Positions 29,484 to 37,109 of a stretch of DNA of 50,750 nt are shown piece by piece. The notes under the pieces are model-generated. The model searched no databases. It saw only the letters and a list, made by a program, of their open reading frames with translations, and was not told the origin of the DNA. Origin of the DNA: CAZCAC01 sp964496575 (GTDB taxonomy: Bacteria > Planctomycetota > UBA1135 > GCA-002686595). Where the stretch lies: positions 1-50,750 of the forward strand of contig CAZCAC010000060.1 of assembly GCA_964496575.1 (NCBI GenBank), given 5' to 3'. Position 1 is the stretch's first letter; every line of letters begins with the position of its first letter. The position numbers and the translations under genes were made by a program.

Positions 29484-31746
29484 ACCACTGCGCCGGCATG
29501 AAGTGCCCGACGTCCTCCCGGGTGATGATGTGCCGCGGCAGGTAGATGACCGGATCGATGTCCTCACCGGAGAACCAGCGCGCGGCGGTGTGCACGGCCA
29601 GCGCGCCGTCTCCTTCCGCGGACTGGTAGGAGATCGCCAGTGCCTCGCCGGAGGCGATGGAGTCCATCCCGGTCTTGCTGTTGCCGGCGGCGACGATGAT
29701 CAGGTCCTTGCGCCCCGCCTGCTTGGCCGCCTCGAGCGTCCCGGTCAAGGTGAAACCGTCCCCGGCCAGCACCAGCCCCTTCAACCGGTCGCCGTACTTG
29801 GTCAGCCAGGCGGAGACGAGCTGCATGGTGCCCTCCGCCTCGAGGTTCGCCGTGTCCATCGCCAGAAGCTCCATCTCCGGCGCGTACTCCTCGAGCTCGG
29901 TGATCGGCGCGAAGGTGCGCGCGAAGAAGGGCGAGCTGCCCGGCATGTGCCGGACGATCGCGTAGCCCCCCTTGCGCCCAATCTCGTCGGCGAACTCGCG
30001 AGCCAGCATCCGGAACTGCCCCCAGTCGTCGGGTCCGGTCCAGGCGAGGCAGTAGCGCATCGCCTCGTCGCACGGGATCGTATTGGTGGTGAGACACGGG
30101 ATCCCCGCGCGGTGGATCTTGCGCAGGAGCGGCGTGCACGCGGTGGCGTCGACCGGCGCGAAGACGATCAGGTCGGGGCGCTCGTTGATCGCTTGGTCGG
30201 TCTGCTGCGCCTGGAGATCGACATTCCAGTTGCTGTTGAAGATCTTCGTCTCGATGCCGTGCGCCAGGGCGATCGTCTTGAACCCGCGCACGTAAGCGGT
30301 CCAGTACGGGTGATCGCCGGCGCGCAGGAGCAGCACCTTCTTGCCGGCCGGTCCGTCACCCGGGGAGGCGGGCATCGGCTCCTTCTCCACCGTCCAGCCG
30401 GCGTACTCGATCTCCCACCAGTGCCCCGCATCGGTCTCGGGCAGCGCCGCGGGATCGTCCGGGCGCGGCGGGATGACCTTGCGCGCACCGCCAGCGAGGA
30501 CCAGCGGCTGCCCGTCGGTTCCGCTCAGGGTGAGGACGTCGACCGGGGCGCGGGGAACCTGCGTCGTTTCCCGGGCCTCCCGCGCCATCCGCTCGGAGTG
30601 GATGAAGTACATCGCCGCGATGGCGACGATCGCCACGAGCGCCATCATCAGCACGCTCACCAGGGCGAAGCGGTCCTTGCTGTTCATCGACTCATCATCC
30701 TCCGTTTCGACCTCCGAGTCCACCGCGCCAGCGCGCTCCCTGCGCTCCCACTCCGCCACGAGATCCGGACGCTGTCCCCGCAGCACCCGCTGCCGGTGAA
30801 TCACGTACGCCTCGTAGAGCACCACCAGCGCCAGGATCAGGCCGTTGATGAAGATCTGCACCTCGAAGCCGAGGCCGAAGCAGCCGATGCCGTTGAACAG
30901 CGTCGTCAGCATCAGCACGGCGAGGAAGCTTTTCACCACGCTCCCCCGGCCGCCGGTCATCACCGTGCCGCCGATGATCACCGCAGCCAGCACCGTCATC
31001 AGGGTGCGCAGGCCCAGCGCGGCGGCCGAGGTCATCGAGCTCAGGCTGGCGGCGAACAGCACTCCGCCGACCGCGGCCAGCAGGCCGCAGAGCACGAAGC
31101 CCGCCAGCAGGTAGCGGTCCCGATTCAGCCCCGCCCGCCACGCGGTCTCGGGGTTGCCGCCGACCAGGAAGAAGCCCCGGCCGACCACCGTGCGGTTCAG
31201 GAAGACCGAGAAGCCCGTCACCAGGAGAAGCGTGATGATCACCATCGGCGGCAGGAACGGTACGATCGGGCGTTCCAGCCAGTCGGCGAAGGCGAAGCTG
31301 TCGATCGCCTTCGACCCGCCGCCGCTGTAGAGGTGCATCAGCCCGAAGACGATCGTCATCGTGCTCAGGGTCACGATGAAGGAATCGATCCTCGCCTTGA
31401 CCACGAGCAAGCCGTTCACCAGGCCGACCGCCGCCCCCGCGGCCAGCGACACCGCCATGCTGCCCGGCCACCCCAGCTCCGGCTGCAGGCCGATCACCAG
31501 GATCCCGCACAGCATCACCACCGCGCCGATCGAGAGGTCGAGCTGGCGCAGGATCAAGATCAGCGTGAAGCCGATCGCCACGATCCCGTTCAGGCTCGCG
31601 CCCTTCAGGATGGTGGTCACGTTGTACACCGTGAGGAAGTTCGGCGCGAAGGCGGAGAGCAGCGCGAAGAGCCCCACCAGGAGGAGCAGCGCCCGGTGCT
31701 CGTCCAGGGAGCGAACGAGGCGTGTCCTTCCCGTCCGCTCAGGCAT
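29482..31746 (-). CDS. Sugar ABC permease fused to its substrate-binding protein
   Basis: Protein of 754 residues. Residues about 1-330 are an RbsC-like permease: NVTTILKGASLNGIVAIGFT, LRQLDLSIGAVVMLCG, and IIGGTVMTGGRGSVVKSFLA near the end. A charged linker leads to a further membrane span (ALVSVLMMALVAIVAIAAMYF). A periplasmic-binding-protein-4 domain follows at about 460-754 (KKVLLLRAGDHPYWTAYVRG; QAQQTDQAINERPDLIVFAP; GLVLAGDGFTLTGTLEAAKQ). A membrane-tethered receptor fused to its own permease is rare. Caution: an ATG at residue 354 (30687-30685) has GGAGG upstream, so the receptor half might also be translated alone. It overlaps the upstream permease gene by 8 bp. Ligand unknown, a monosaccharide by family. 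Confidence 0.88.
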   Translation of the reverse strand: MPERTGRTRLVRSLDEHRALLLLVGLFALLSAFAPNFLTVYNVTTILKGASLNGIVAIGFTLILILRQLDLSIGAVVMLCGILVIGLQPELGWPGSMAVSLAAGAAVGLVNGLLVVKARIDSFIVTLSTMTIVFGLMHLYSGGGSKAIDSFAFADWLERPIVPFLPPMVIITLLLVTGFSVFLNRTVVGRGFFLVGGNPETAWRAGLNRDRYLLAGFVLCGLLAAVGGVLFAASLSSMTSAAALGLRTLMTVLAAVIIGGTVMTGGRGSVVKSFLAVLMLTTLFNGIGCFGLGFEVQIFINGLILALVVLYEAYVIHRQRVLRGQRPDLVAEWERRERAGAVDSEVETEDDESMNSKDRFALVSVLMMALVAIVAIAAMYFIHSERMAREARETTQVPRAPVDVLTLSGTDGQPLVLAGGARKVIPPRPDDPAALPETDAGHWWEIEYAGWTVEKEPMPASPGDGPAGKKVLLLRAGDHPYWTAYVRGFKTIALAHGIETKIFNSNWNVDLQAQQTDQAINERPDLIVFAPVDATACTPLLRKIHRAGIPCLTTNTIPCDEAMRYCLAWTGPDDWGQFRMLAREFADEIGRKGGYAIVRHMPGSSPFFARTFAPITELEEYAPEMELLAMDTANLEAEGTMQLVSAWLTKYGDRLKGLVLAGDGFTLTGTLEAAKQAGRKDLIIVAAGNSKTGMDSIASGEALAISYQSAEGDGALAVHTAARWFSGEDIDPVIYLPRHIITREDVGHFMPAQW

Positions 31747-32722
31747 AGTCCTTCCCCAACCGGCGCAGCCGGAGCTGGTGGAGCCCGACCACCAGGATGA
31801 AGATCGCGCCGGTGACGATGTTCTGCCGGAAGGTGTTGACGCCCAGGAAGGTCAGGATGTTCGAGAGCAGCCCGATCACCAGCACGCCGCCGAACACGCC
31901 CGCGAGGTTCCCCCGCCCGCCGCTCAGCATCACGCCGCCGAGCACCACCGCGGTGACCGCCTTGAAGTCGTAGGTCTTGCCCAGGTAGAAGACTCCCAGC
32001 TTGTTCATCGAGGCGAGGAAGATGCCGGCGATCGAAGCGGCGAAGGCCGCCACGACGAAGTCGAGGAAGATCACCCGCGAGACGCGAATCCCCGAGGTAC
32101 GCGCCGCCTCCCGCGACGAGCCGACCAGCCGAGTCTCCAGACCGAAGCGGGTCCGGGCCATCAGCCCGTGTCCGAGGAAGAACAGCAGGAGCATCACCAC
32201 CACGAGCAGCGGTACCGGCCCGAGACTCGTGCGGAAGATCTCGATGAACGCCGCGCCCGCGGTCCCCGGTTCGGTATCGGGGTAGAGCTGGTTGTTGCTC
32301 CAGACGAAGCGCATCAACCCTTCCATGAAGAACGCGACGGCCAGCGTCCACAGGATCGGGTTCGCCTCGAGGCGCCCCACCACCAGCCCGTTCATCGCGC
32401 CAATCGCCACGCCGGCGAGCAAGCCGAGCGCGAGCGCTGGAACCAACCCGAGCGGCAGCGCCGCCACGCAGATGATCCCCGAGAACGCCATGATCGAGGG
32501 CAACGACAGGTCGGCCAGGTTTCCCGAGTAGGTGATGAAGGCCATCCCCGCGGCCACGATGCCGAGCAGCGCGATGGCGTTGAGTACGTTGAGCAGGTTG
32601 CGGCCGGTCAGGAACTCCTCGGAGACGAAGCCGCCGACCACGACCAACAAGATCGCGATCGAGTAGATGCCCAGGCGGTCGTAGAGCGCCGCCAGCCGGC
32701 TCCCGGGCTCGGTGCCGTTCAA
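31739..32722 (-). CDS. Sugar ABC transporter permease (RbsC/RhaQ-like)
   Basis: Protein of 327 residues with about nine to ten membrane spans. Family motifs: LLNVLNAIALLGIVAAGMAF, SGNLADLSLPSIMAFSG, and the cytoplasmic loop AVVLGGVMLSGGRGNLAGVF. It is the second permease of a heterodimeric pair with the fused permease-receptor encoded next. The start is TTG, overlapping the ATPase gene stop as TTGA, with GGGGAG nine bases before. It follows the ATPase and precedes the permease-receptor gene with an 8-bp overlap, so the three are co-translated. Confidence 0.92.
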   Translation of the reverse strand: MNGTEPGSRLAALYDRLGIYSIAILLVVVGGFVSEEFLTGRNLLNVLNAIALLGIVAAGMAFITYSGNLADLSLPSIMAFSGIICVAALPLGLVPALALGLLAGVAIGAMNGLVVGRLEANPILWTLAVAFFMEGLMRFVWSNNQLYPDTEPGTAGAAFIEIFRTSLGPVPLLVVVMLLLFFLGHGLMARTRFGLETRLVGSSREAARTSGIRVSRVIFLDFVVAAFAASIAGIFLASMNKLGVFYLGKTYDFKAVTAVVLGGVMLSGGRGNLAGVFGGVLVIGLLSNILTFLGVNTFRQNIVTGAIFILVVGLHQLRLRRLGKDYA

Positions 32723-34236
32723 GCGACCGGCTCCCCGTTCGCCGCGAGCAGGATCGACTCCTCGCTCAGCTGTTCCTTCGTCAGCTCACCGATCAGATGT
32801 CCCTGGCGCATCACCAGGACCCGATCGGAGAGCCCGACCAGCTCGGGCAGGTCGGAGCTGATCAGGATCACCGTCTGGCCGCGTCGAGTGAGTGCGATCA
32901 CCGCCTCGTGAATCTTCCGCTTCGCCTTCACGTCGACCCCGCGACTCGGCTCGTCGAGCACCAGGACCCGCGGGCCGGCGGCCAGCCACTTGCCGAGCAG
33001 CACCTTCTGCTGGTTGCCGCCGGAGAGGTTGCCGACGTCGACGCCGGGCGAGGCAGCGGTGATCTCCAGCTCGCGCATCCACGCGGTGGTGGTGCTCTCC
33101 TCGCCACCGGTGAGGTGCAAGCCGGCCCTCGTGTGCTCCCGGATCAAGGCCGAGTTCAGGTTCCGCCGGACCGACAGCCGCAGGAACAACCCGTCGGTCT
33201 TGCGGTCCTCCGAGAGGTAGTGAAGGCCGTGCTTCATCACCTCGGCGTAGGACCCGCGCGGCAACACACGCCCGCCGATCTCCACCCGGCCCTCGTCCAG
33301 CGGATCAAGCCCGCACATCGAGCGCGCCAGCTCCGTCCGCCCCGCGCCGGAGAGGCCGGCGAGACCGAGGATCTCGCCTTCGCGCGCCTCGAAGGAGACG
33401 CCGTGGAAGAACCCCTTCCGGCCGAGCTCCCTCGCTCTCAGCACCGGCGCTCCGATCGATGCCGTCCGCTCCGAATAGAACTCGTCGATCTCCTGCCCGA
33501 CCATCATGCGCACCAGCTCCGCCGGCGTGATGTCCTCGATCTCCCTGGTATCGATCTTTCGGCCGTCGCGCAGCACCGTCACCCGGTCGGCGACCTCGAA
33601 TACCTCCGAGAGGTGGTGGGAGATGTAGACGATCGCCAGTCCCTCCTCGCGCAGCTGCCCGATGATCGCGAACAGCCGCCGGACCTCCTCGCGGGAGAGC
33701 GCCGACGTGGGCTCGTCGAGGACCAGGATGCAGGGATTGCTGCCGAGCGCCTTGGCGATCTCGACCAGCTGCGCCTGGTGCGGGTCGATCGCCTCGACGG
33801 GGAGCTGCGCGTCGAGGGAGAGCCCGACTCGCTCCAGGAGCGCGGTCGCTTCACGCTGCAAGGCGGGTCGATCGAGCCACAGCCCCCCGCGGCGCGGCAG
33901 CTTTCCCGCGAGGAGGTTTTCCGCGATCGAGATCGGCCGGGCCAGGCTGAGCTCCTGGTAGATCATCCCGATCCCGCAGGCTCGGGCCTGGGCAGGGGTG
34001 TGCAGGAGGACATCGTCCCCCCCGATCCGGATGCGCCCCTCGTAGTCGTCGAAGGAGCCGGCGAGCATCTTCATCAGCGTCGACTTGCCGGCCCCGTTCT
34101 CTCCCACCAGCGCGTGCACCTCGCCGGCGCGCGCTTCGAAGTCGACCCGGTCGACGGCGAGCGTCCCCGGATAGCGCTTCGACACCCCCTCCATGGAGAG
34201 CGCCGGAACCCTGGGTTCTCCGGACGGAGTCGCCAT
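32719..34236 (-). CDS. Sugar ABC transporter ATPase (RbsA/MglA-type, two nucleotide domains)
   Basis: Protein of 505 residues with two ABC domains. Domain 1 has Walker A GENGAGKSTL, Walker B CILVLDEPTSAL and the H-loop SHH, but its signature region reads IDPHQAQLVEIAKAL where LSxxQ is expected. Domain 2 has a degenerate Walker A GLSGAGRTEL, common in this family, and an intact signature LSGGNQQKVLLGKWL. So one ATP site is intact (domain 1 Walker A with domain 2 signature) and the other is degenerate on both sides. It powers import of a monosaccharide through the two permeases. The ATG abuts the TGA of the preceding gene. Confidence 0.94.
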   Translation of the reverse strand: MATPSGEPRVPALSMEGVSKRYPGTLAVDRVDFEARAGEVHALVGENGAGKSTLMKMLAGSFDDYEGRIRIGGDDVLLHTPAQARACGIGMIYQELSLARPISIAENLLAGKLPRRGGLWLDRPALQREATALLERVGLSLDAQLPVEAIDPHQAQLVEIAKALGSNPCILVLDEPTSALSREEVRRLFAIIGQLREEGLAIVYISHHLSEVFEVADRVTVLRDGRKIDTREIEDITPAELVRMMVGQEIDEFYSERTASIGAPVLRARELGRKGFFHGVSFEAREGEILGLAGLSGAGRTELARSMCGLDPLDEGRVEIGGRVLPRGSYAEVMKHGLHYLSEDRKTDGLFLRLSVRRNLNSALIREHTRAGLHLTGGEESTTTAWMRELEITAASPGVDVGNLSGGNQQKVLLGKWLAAGPRVLVLDEPSRGVDVKAKRKIHEAVIALTRRGQTVILISSDLPELVGLSDRVLVMRQGHLIGELTKEQLSEESILLAANGEPVA

Positions 34237-35541
34237 TCACCCGGCGAAGCGCTCGACTTCCTCCATCGCGATCTCGGCCCACTCCCAGAGCCGCCGCGGT
34301 TCGTAGCGCACGGTGGAGATGTCCTTCATGATCAACTCGACGTGGCACTCGCCGCGCGTGGCTTCGAGGAACTCGCGCAGGTCGCGGCGCGCGCGCGCAG
34401 GATCCCAGCTGTCCTCCGCGAAGATCGCCGGGTTCGGTTTGCGGCTGATCACGTAGTCGGCGCCGACCTGCTCGACCGCTCGCTCGGTCTTGCACCACGG
34501 CGTGATCGAGATCTTGCGCAGATTGGGGATGCGCCGCAGGAGCCCCATCTTGCCGTCGAGCGGCTCGCAGCAGCCGTAGTAGGTCTTGCCCCAGCGTTCC
34601 AGCCAGCGCAGGTCGTGCTCGATGGCGAAGTCCCAGTGCATCGACGGCGAGACGCCGGAGAAGACCTGGGCATTGGAGCAGCCCCACATGTTGTGCGGCA
34701 GCACCCGCTCGGGGTCGAAGGCATCGCCGGGCAGCGACGCGGTGTAGCCGTAGCCTCCCGAGCCGATGCGCGTGTTGTCGTTGTCGAGCGCGAGCACGTT
34801 CAGCTCGATGAACTGATCGAGCTCGACCATCCAGGCGTCGACGAGCCGCGAGACCCCGGCGTGGACCAGCTCGGGACGGTCGATCATGTCGATCATCGCC
34901 TGCTCGATCCCCCACCAGCGGATCAGGTAGTCCCACGGCGTGAACCAGATGTGCGTCTGACCGACCTTGCGCACCGGCAGGATTCCCTCGGCCAGGTCGC
35001 TCAGCGCATCGAAACGGTACGCCGTCGCCCGTTCGTCGTGCGTGACCACCGGCATTCGGATCTTCTCCAGGTCCGCTTCCTCGGCGATCTGCACGTGGAA
35101 GCGGCGCGAGACGACGTCGCTGGTCTCGTCGGTCAGCGCAAGGTCGACCTCTTCGATGATGCCGAAGTCGGTGGAGTGGATCGCCAGCGGGCAAGCGAGG
35201 AAATCGTCGACGATCATGTCGGCGGGGAAGTGCCGCCACTGGTACAAGAGCCTCCGCAGCTCCCGCTCCTGGTCCTGGGCCCAGGGGTGGGCACAGCGAA
35301 GCTGGAGCTCCTCCTCGCCGGCGAACTCGTTCCAGCAGACCTCGTTGATCCAGACCATCGGCCGCGCCGACTCGAGGTCGTTCAACTTGCGCCAGAGCTC
35401 GGCCTTCTCCCGATGCACCGGCCGGCTCGAGATCTCGGCGACCTCCGAGAGCAGCTCGCGCAGCCGGCTCCGGTCCTCCGCGTTCAACTCGATCGGTTCG
35501 GCTTCCGCCGGGGGCTCGTAGTGGCTGGGGTCGTGCAGCAT
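34237..35541 (-). CDS. Uroporphyrinogen-decarboxylase/MtaA-fold-like protein of a sugar locus
   Basis: Protein of 434 residues, probably a cytoplasmic (beta/alpha)8 enzyme distantly related to uroporphyrinogen decarboxylase and corrinoid methyltransferases. I recognise the layout rather than a close family. Notable conserved-looking stretches are WGKTYYGCCEPLDGKMGLL, LRKISITPWCKTE, YVISRKPNPAIFAED and VELIMKDISTVRYEPRRLWE. GAGGAG lies 12 bases before this ATG, the best start in a longer open frame. It is the first gene of the minus-strand ABC operon, and its stop abuts the ATPase start. It is divergent from the L-rhamnose mutarotase gene. Likely acts on the imported sugar or a derivative; reaction unknown. 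Confidence 0.75.
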   Translation of the reverse strand: MLHDPSHYEPPAEAEPIELNAEDRSRLRELLSEVAEISSRPVHREKAELWRKLNDLESARPMVWINEVCWNEFAGEEELQLRCAHPWAQDQERELRRLLYQWRHFPADMIVDDFLACPLAIHSTDFGIIEEVDLALTDETSDVVSRRFHVQIAEEADLEKIRMPVVTHDERATAYRFDALSDLAEGILPVRKVGQTHIWFTPWDYLIRWWGIEQAMIDMIDRPELVHAGVSRLVDAWMVELDQFIELNVLALDNDNTRIGSGGYGYTASLPGDAFDPERVLPHNMWGCSNAQVFSGVSPSMHWDFAIEHDLRWLERWGKTYYGCCEPLDGKMGLLRRIPNLRKISITPWCKTERAVEQVGADYVISRKPNPAIFAEDSWDPARARRDLREFLEATRGECHVELIMKDISTVRYEPRRLWEWAEIAMEEVERFAG

Positions 35542-35560
35542 CGAATCAGTCGTCTCCTCG

Positions 35561-35590
35561 CGCCGGTACCGGCGATACCGTACGATACCG
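35561..35590. promoter_or_regulatory. Divergent promoter/operator region with palindrome and repeated CGATACCG
   Basis: The 63-bp gap between the divergent ABC operon and the rhamnose mutarotase gene holds the palindrome CGCCGGTACCGGCG (35561-35574). Two direct copies of CGATACCG follow, at 35573-35580 and 35583-35590, and a related CGATACGG lies at 35611-35618 inside the mutarotase gene. Such clustering fits a regulator controlling both directions, as in many sugar loci. No regulator gene is adjacent. Confidence 0.4.
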
Positions 35591-35604
35591 GCAGGAGCGC
35601 TCAC

Positions 35605-35928
35605 ATGAAACGATACGGTCAACTGATCCAGCTGAAGCCCGAGGCCTACGACGAATACGTGAAGTACCACGCCGACGTGTGGCCCGGAGTCCTGCAGATG
35701 ATCCGCGAATGCAACATCCGCAACTACTCGATCTTCCACCGCGAGGGGCTGCTCTTCGCCTACTTCGAGTACCACGGCGAGGACTTCGCCGCCGACGCGG
35801 CGAAGATGGCCGCCGACCCCGAGACGCAGAGGTGGTGGGAGGTCATGAAGCCGGTGCAGGCCCCGCTGGAGAGCTGCGGTGAGGGCGAGTGGTGGGCGAA
35901 CATGGACGAGGTGTTCCACACAGACTGA
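35605..35928 (+). CDS. rhaM: L-rhamnose mutarotase family protein
   Basis: Protein of 107 residues, the usual size for RhaM, which interconverts alpha and beta anomers of L-rhamnose or related sugars. It has the family's MKRYGQLIQLKPEAYDEYVK start, HADVWPGVLQMIRECNIRNYSIF and the C-terminal WANMDEVFHTD, with the conserved His and aromatic residues. AGGAG lies eight bases before the ATG. Its divergent neighbour is the sugar ABC operon and the next gene downstream, 11 bp away, is a second URO-D-like protein. It is the best clue that the imported sugar is L-rhamnose or a similar 6-deoxysugar. Related proteins act on L-fucose or other sugars, so the symbol is by family. Confidence 0.9.
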   Translation: MKRYGQLIQLKPEAYDEYVKYHADVWPGVLQMIRECNIRNYSIFHREGLLFAYFEYHGEDFAADAAKMAADPETQRWWEVMKPVQAPLESCGEGEWWANMDEVFHTD

Positions 35929-35938
35929 CGGATCGACC

Positions 35939-37102
35939 ATGGAACGAACCGAGAGCTGCCTGGCGAAGCTGGAGCGCATGAACCGCGCGCTCCGTCACGA
36001 GGAACCAGACCGGGTGCCGGTCAGTGACTTCTTCTGGAGCGGCTTCCTGCAGCGCTGGAAGAAGGAGCTGGGGCTGGCCGAGGACGCGGACATCTACTCC
36101 CACTACGACCTCGACTGGATCGTCACCGTCCCCAACATGGACCCCCACATCCGGGAGTTCGAGATCATCCGGGAGAACGAGGACGAGGTGCTGCTGCGCA
36201 CGGGCTTCGACGCGGTCCTGCGCAAGGACTTCGCCTGCCAGATGCCGGAGTTCGTCAGCTTCGACACCGATACGATCGAGAAGGCGGAAGCGTTCGAGTT
36301 CGACGACCCGCGCGACCCGCGTCGCTTCTTCAGCGGCGGCGACAACCAGATCGCCGGCGTGGGCGACTTCCTCGCCAGGAGCTCGCCGCCCTGGATCGAG
36401 ACGATTCGCTCACTCCACCCGAACTTCCCCGTCTACGGCAGCCAGTGCGAGGCCAACGAGTACCTGACCCGCCTCATCGGTCAGGAGAACACCCTCCTCT
36501 GGATCGGGCTGTACCCCGAGCGCCTCGGCGAGTTCATCCTGCGCCTCAACGAGTGGGCCACGGAGATCCTGAAGGGGCAGATCGAGGCCGCCGGCGGGCT
36601 GATCGACGGCATGGTGATCTGGGGCGACATCGCCTATCGGCAGGGCCTGCTCTTCTCCCCCGACTACTGGCGCCGCTGGTACAAGCCCGGCCTGGCGGCA
36701 ATGGTCGAAGCGAGTCACGCGCACGACCTACCGGTCATCTACCACAGCTGCGGCAACGTCGCGGCGGTGATCGAGGACTTCATCGAGATCGGCATCGACG
36801 CTCTCAATCCGCTGGAGGCCAAGGCGGGCCTCGACGCCGTCGAGCTGCGGCGCGAGTACGGGCACCGGATCGCCTTCTGCGGCAACATGAACGTCCAGGA
36901 GTGGGAGCACGCGAGCGACGAGGAGCTGGAGCGGATCGTACTGCGCAAGCTCAACGCGGCGAAGGGCGGCGGTCTGATCTTCCAGTCCGACCACTCCGTC
37001 CCCACCGTGGTCTCGGTGCGAAGGTACGAGCACGTGCTCGAGCTGGTGCGCGAGCGCGGGCGCTATCCCCTCGAGCTCGGCGAGCACGACGTGCCCGTGT
37101 GA
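35939..37102 (+). CDS. Uroporphyrinogen decarboxylase-family protein (MtaA-like, sugar locus)
   Basis: Protein of 387 residues of the URO-D/MtaA superfamily. The N-terminal RMNRALRHEEPDRVPVSDFF is typical. LPVIYHSCGN and IAFCGNMNVQEW supply a His-x-Cys plus a later Cys, as in the zinc site of corrinoid methyltransferases such as MtaA; true haem-pathway URO-D lacks these. GLIDGMVIWGDIAYRQGLLF and the C-terminal GGGLIFQSDHSVP are also family features. The ATG at 35939 follows the mutarotase stop closely, so the two form one operon. No corrinoid protein is nearby. Haem synthesis is unlikely; the role in sugar metabolism is unknown. Confidence 0.85.
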   Translation: MERTESCLAKLERMNRALRHEEPDRVPVSDFFWSGFLQRWKKELGLAEDADIYSHYDLDWIVTVPNMDPHIREFEIIRENEDEVLLRTGFDAVLRKDFACQMPEFVSFDTDTIEKAEAFEFDDPRDPRRFFSGGDNQIAGVGDFLARSSPPWIETIRSLHPNFPVYGSQCEANEYLTRLIGQENTLLWIGLYPERLGEFILRLNEWATEILKGQIEAAGGLIDGMVIWGDIAYRQGLLFSPDYWRRWYKPGLAAMVEASHAHDLPVIYHSCGNVAAVIEDFIEIGIDALNPLEAKAGLDAVELRREYGHRIAFCGNMNVQEWEHASDEELERIVLRKLNAAKGGGLIFQSDHSVPTVVSVRRYEHVLELVRERGRYPLELGEHDVPV

Positions 37103-37109
37103 CGCCGCG

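Noticed and set aside
35939..37102. Haem-pathway uroporphyrinogen decarboxylase (hemE)
   Set aside because: It carries the zinc-type His-x-Cys and Cys pattern of MtaA-like proteins, sits in a sugar operon and has no haem genes near it.
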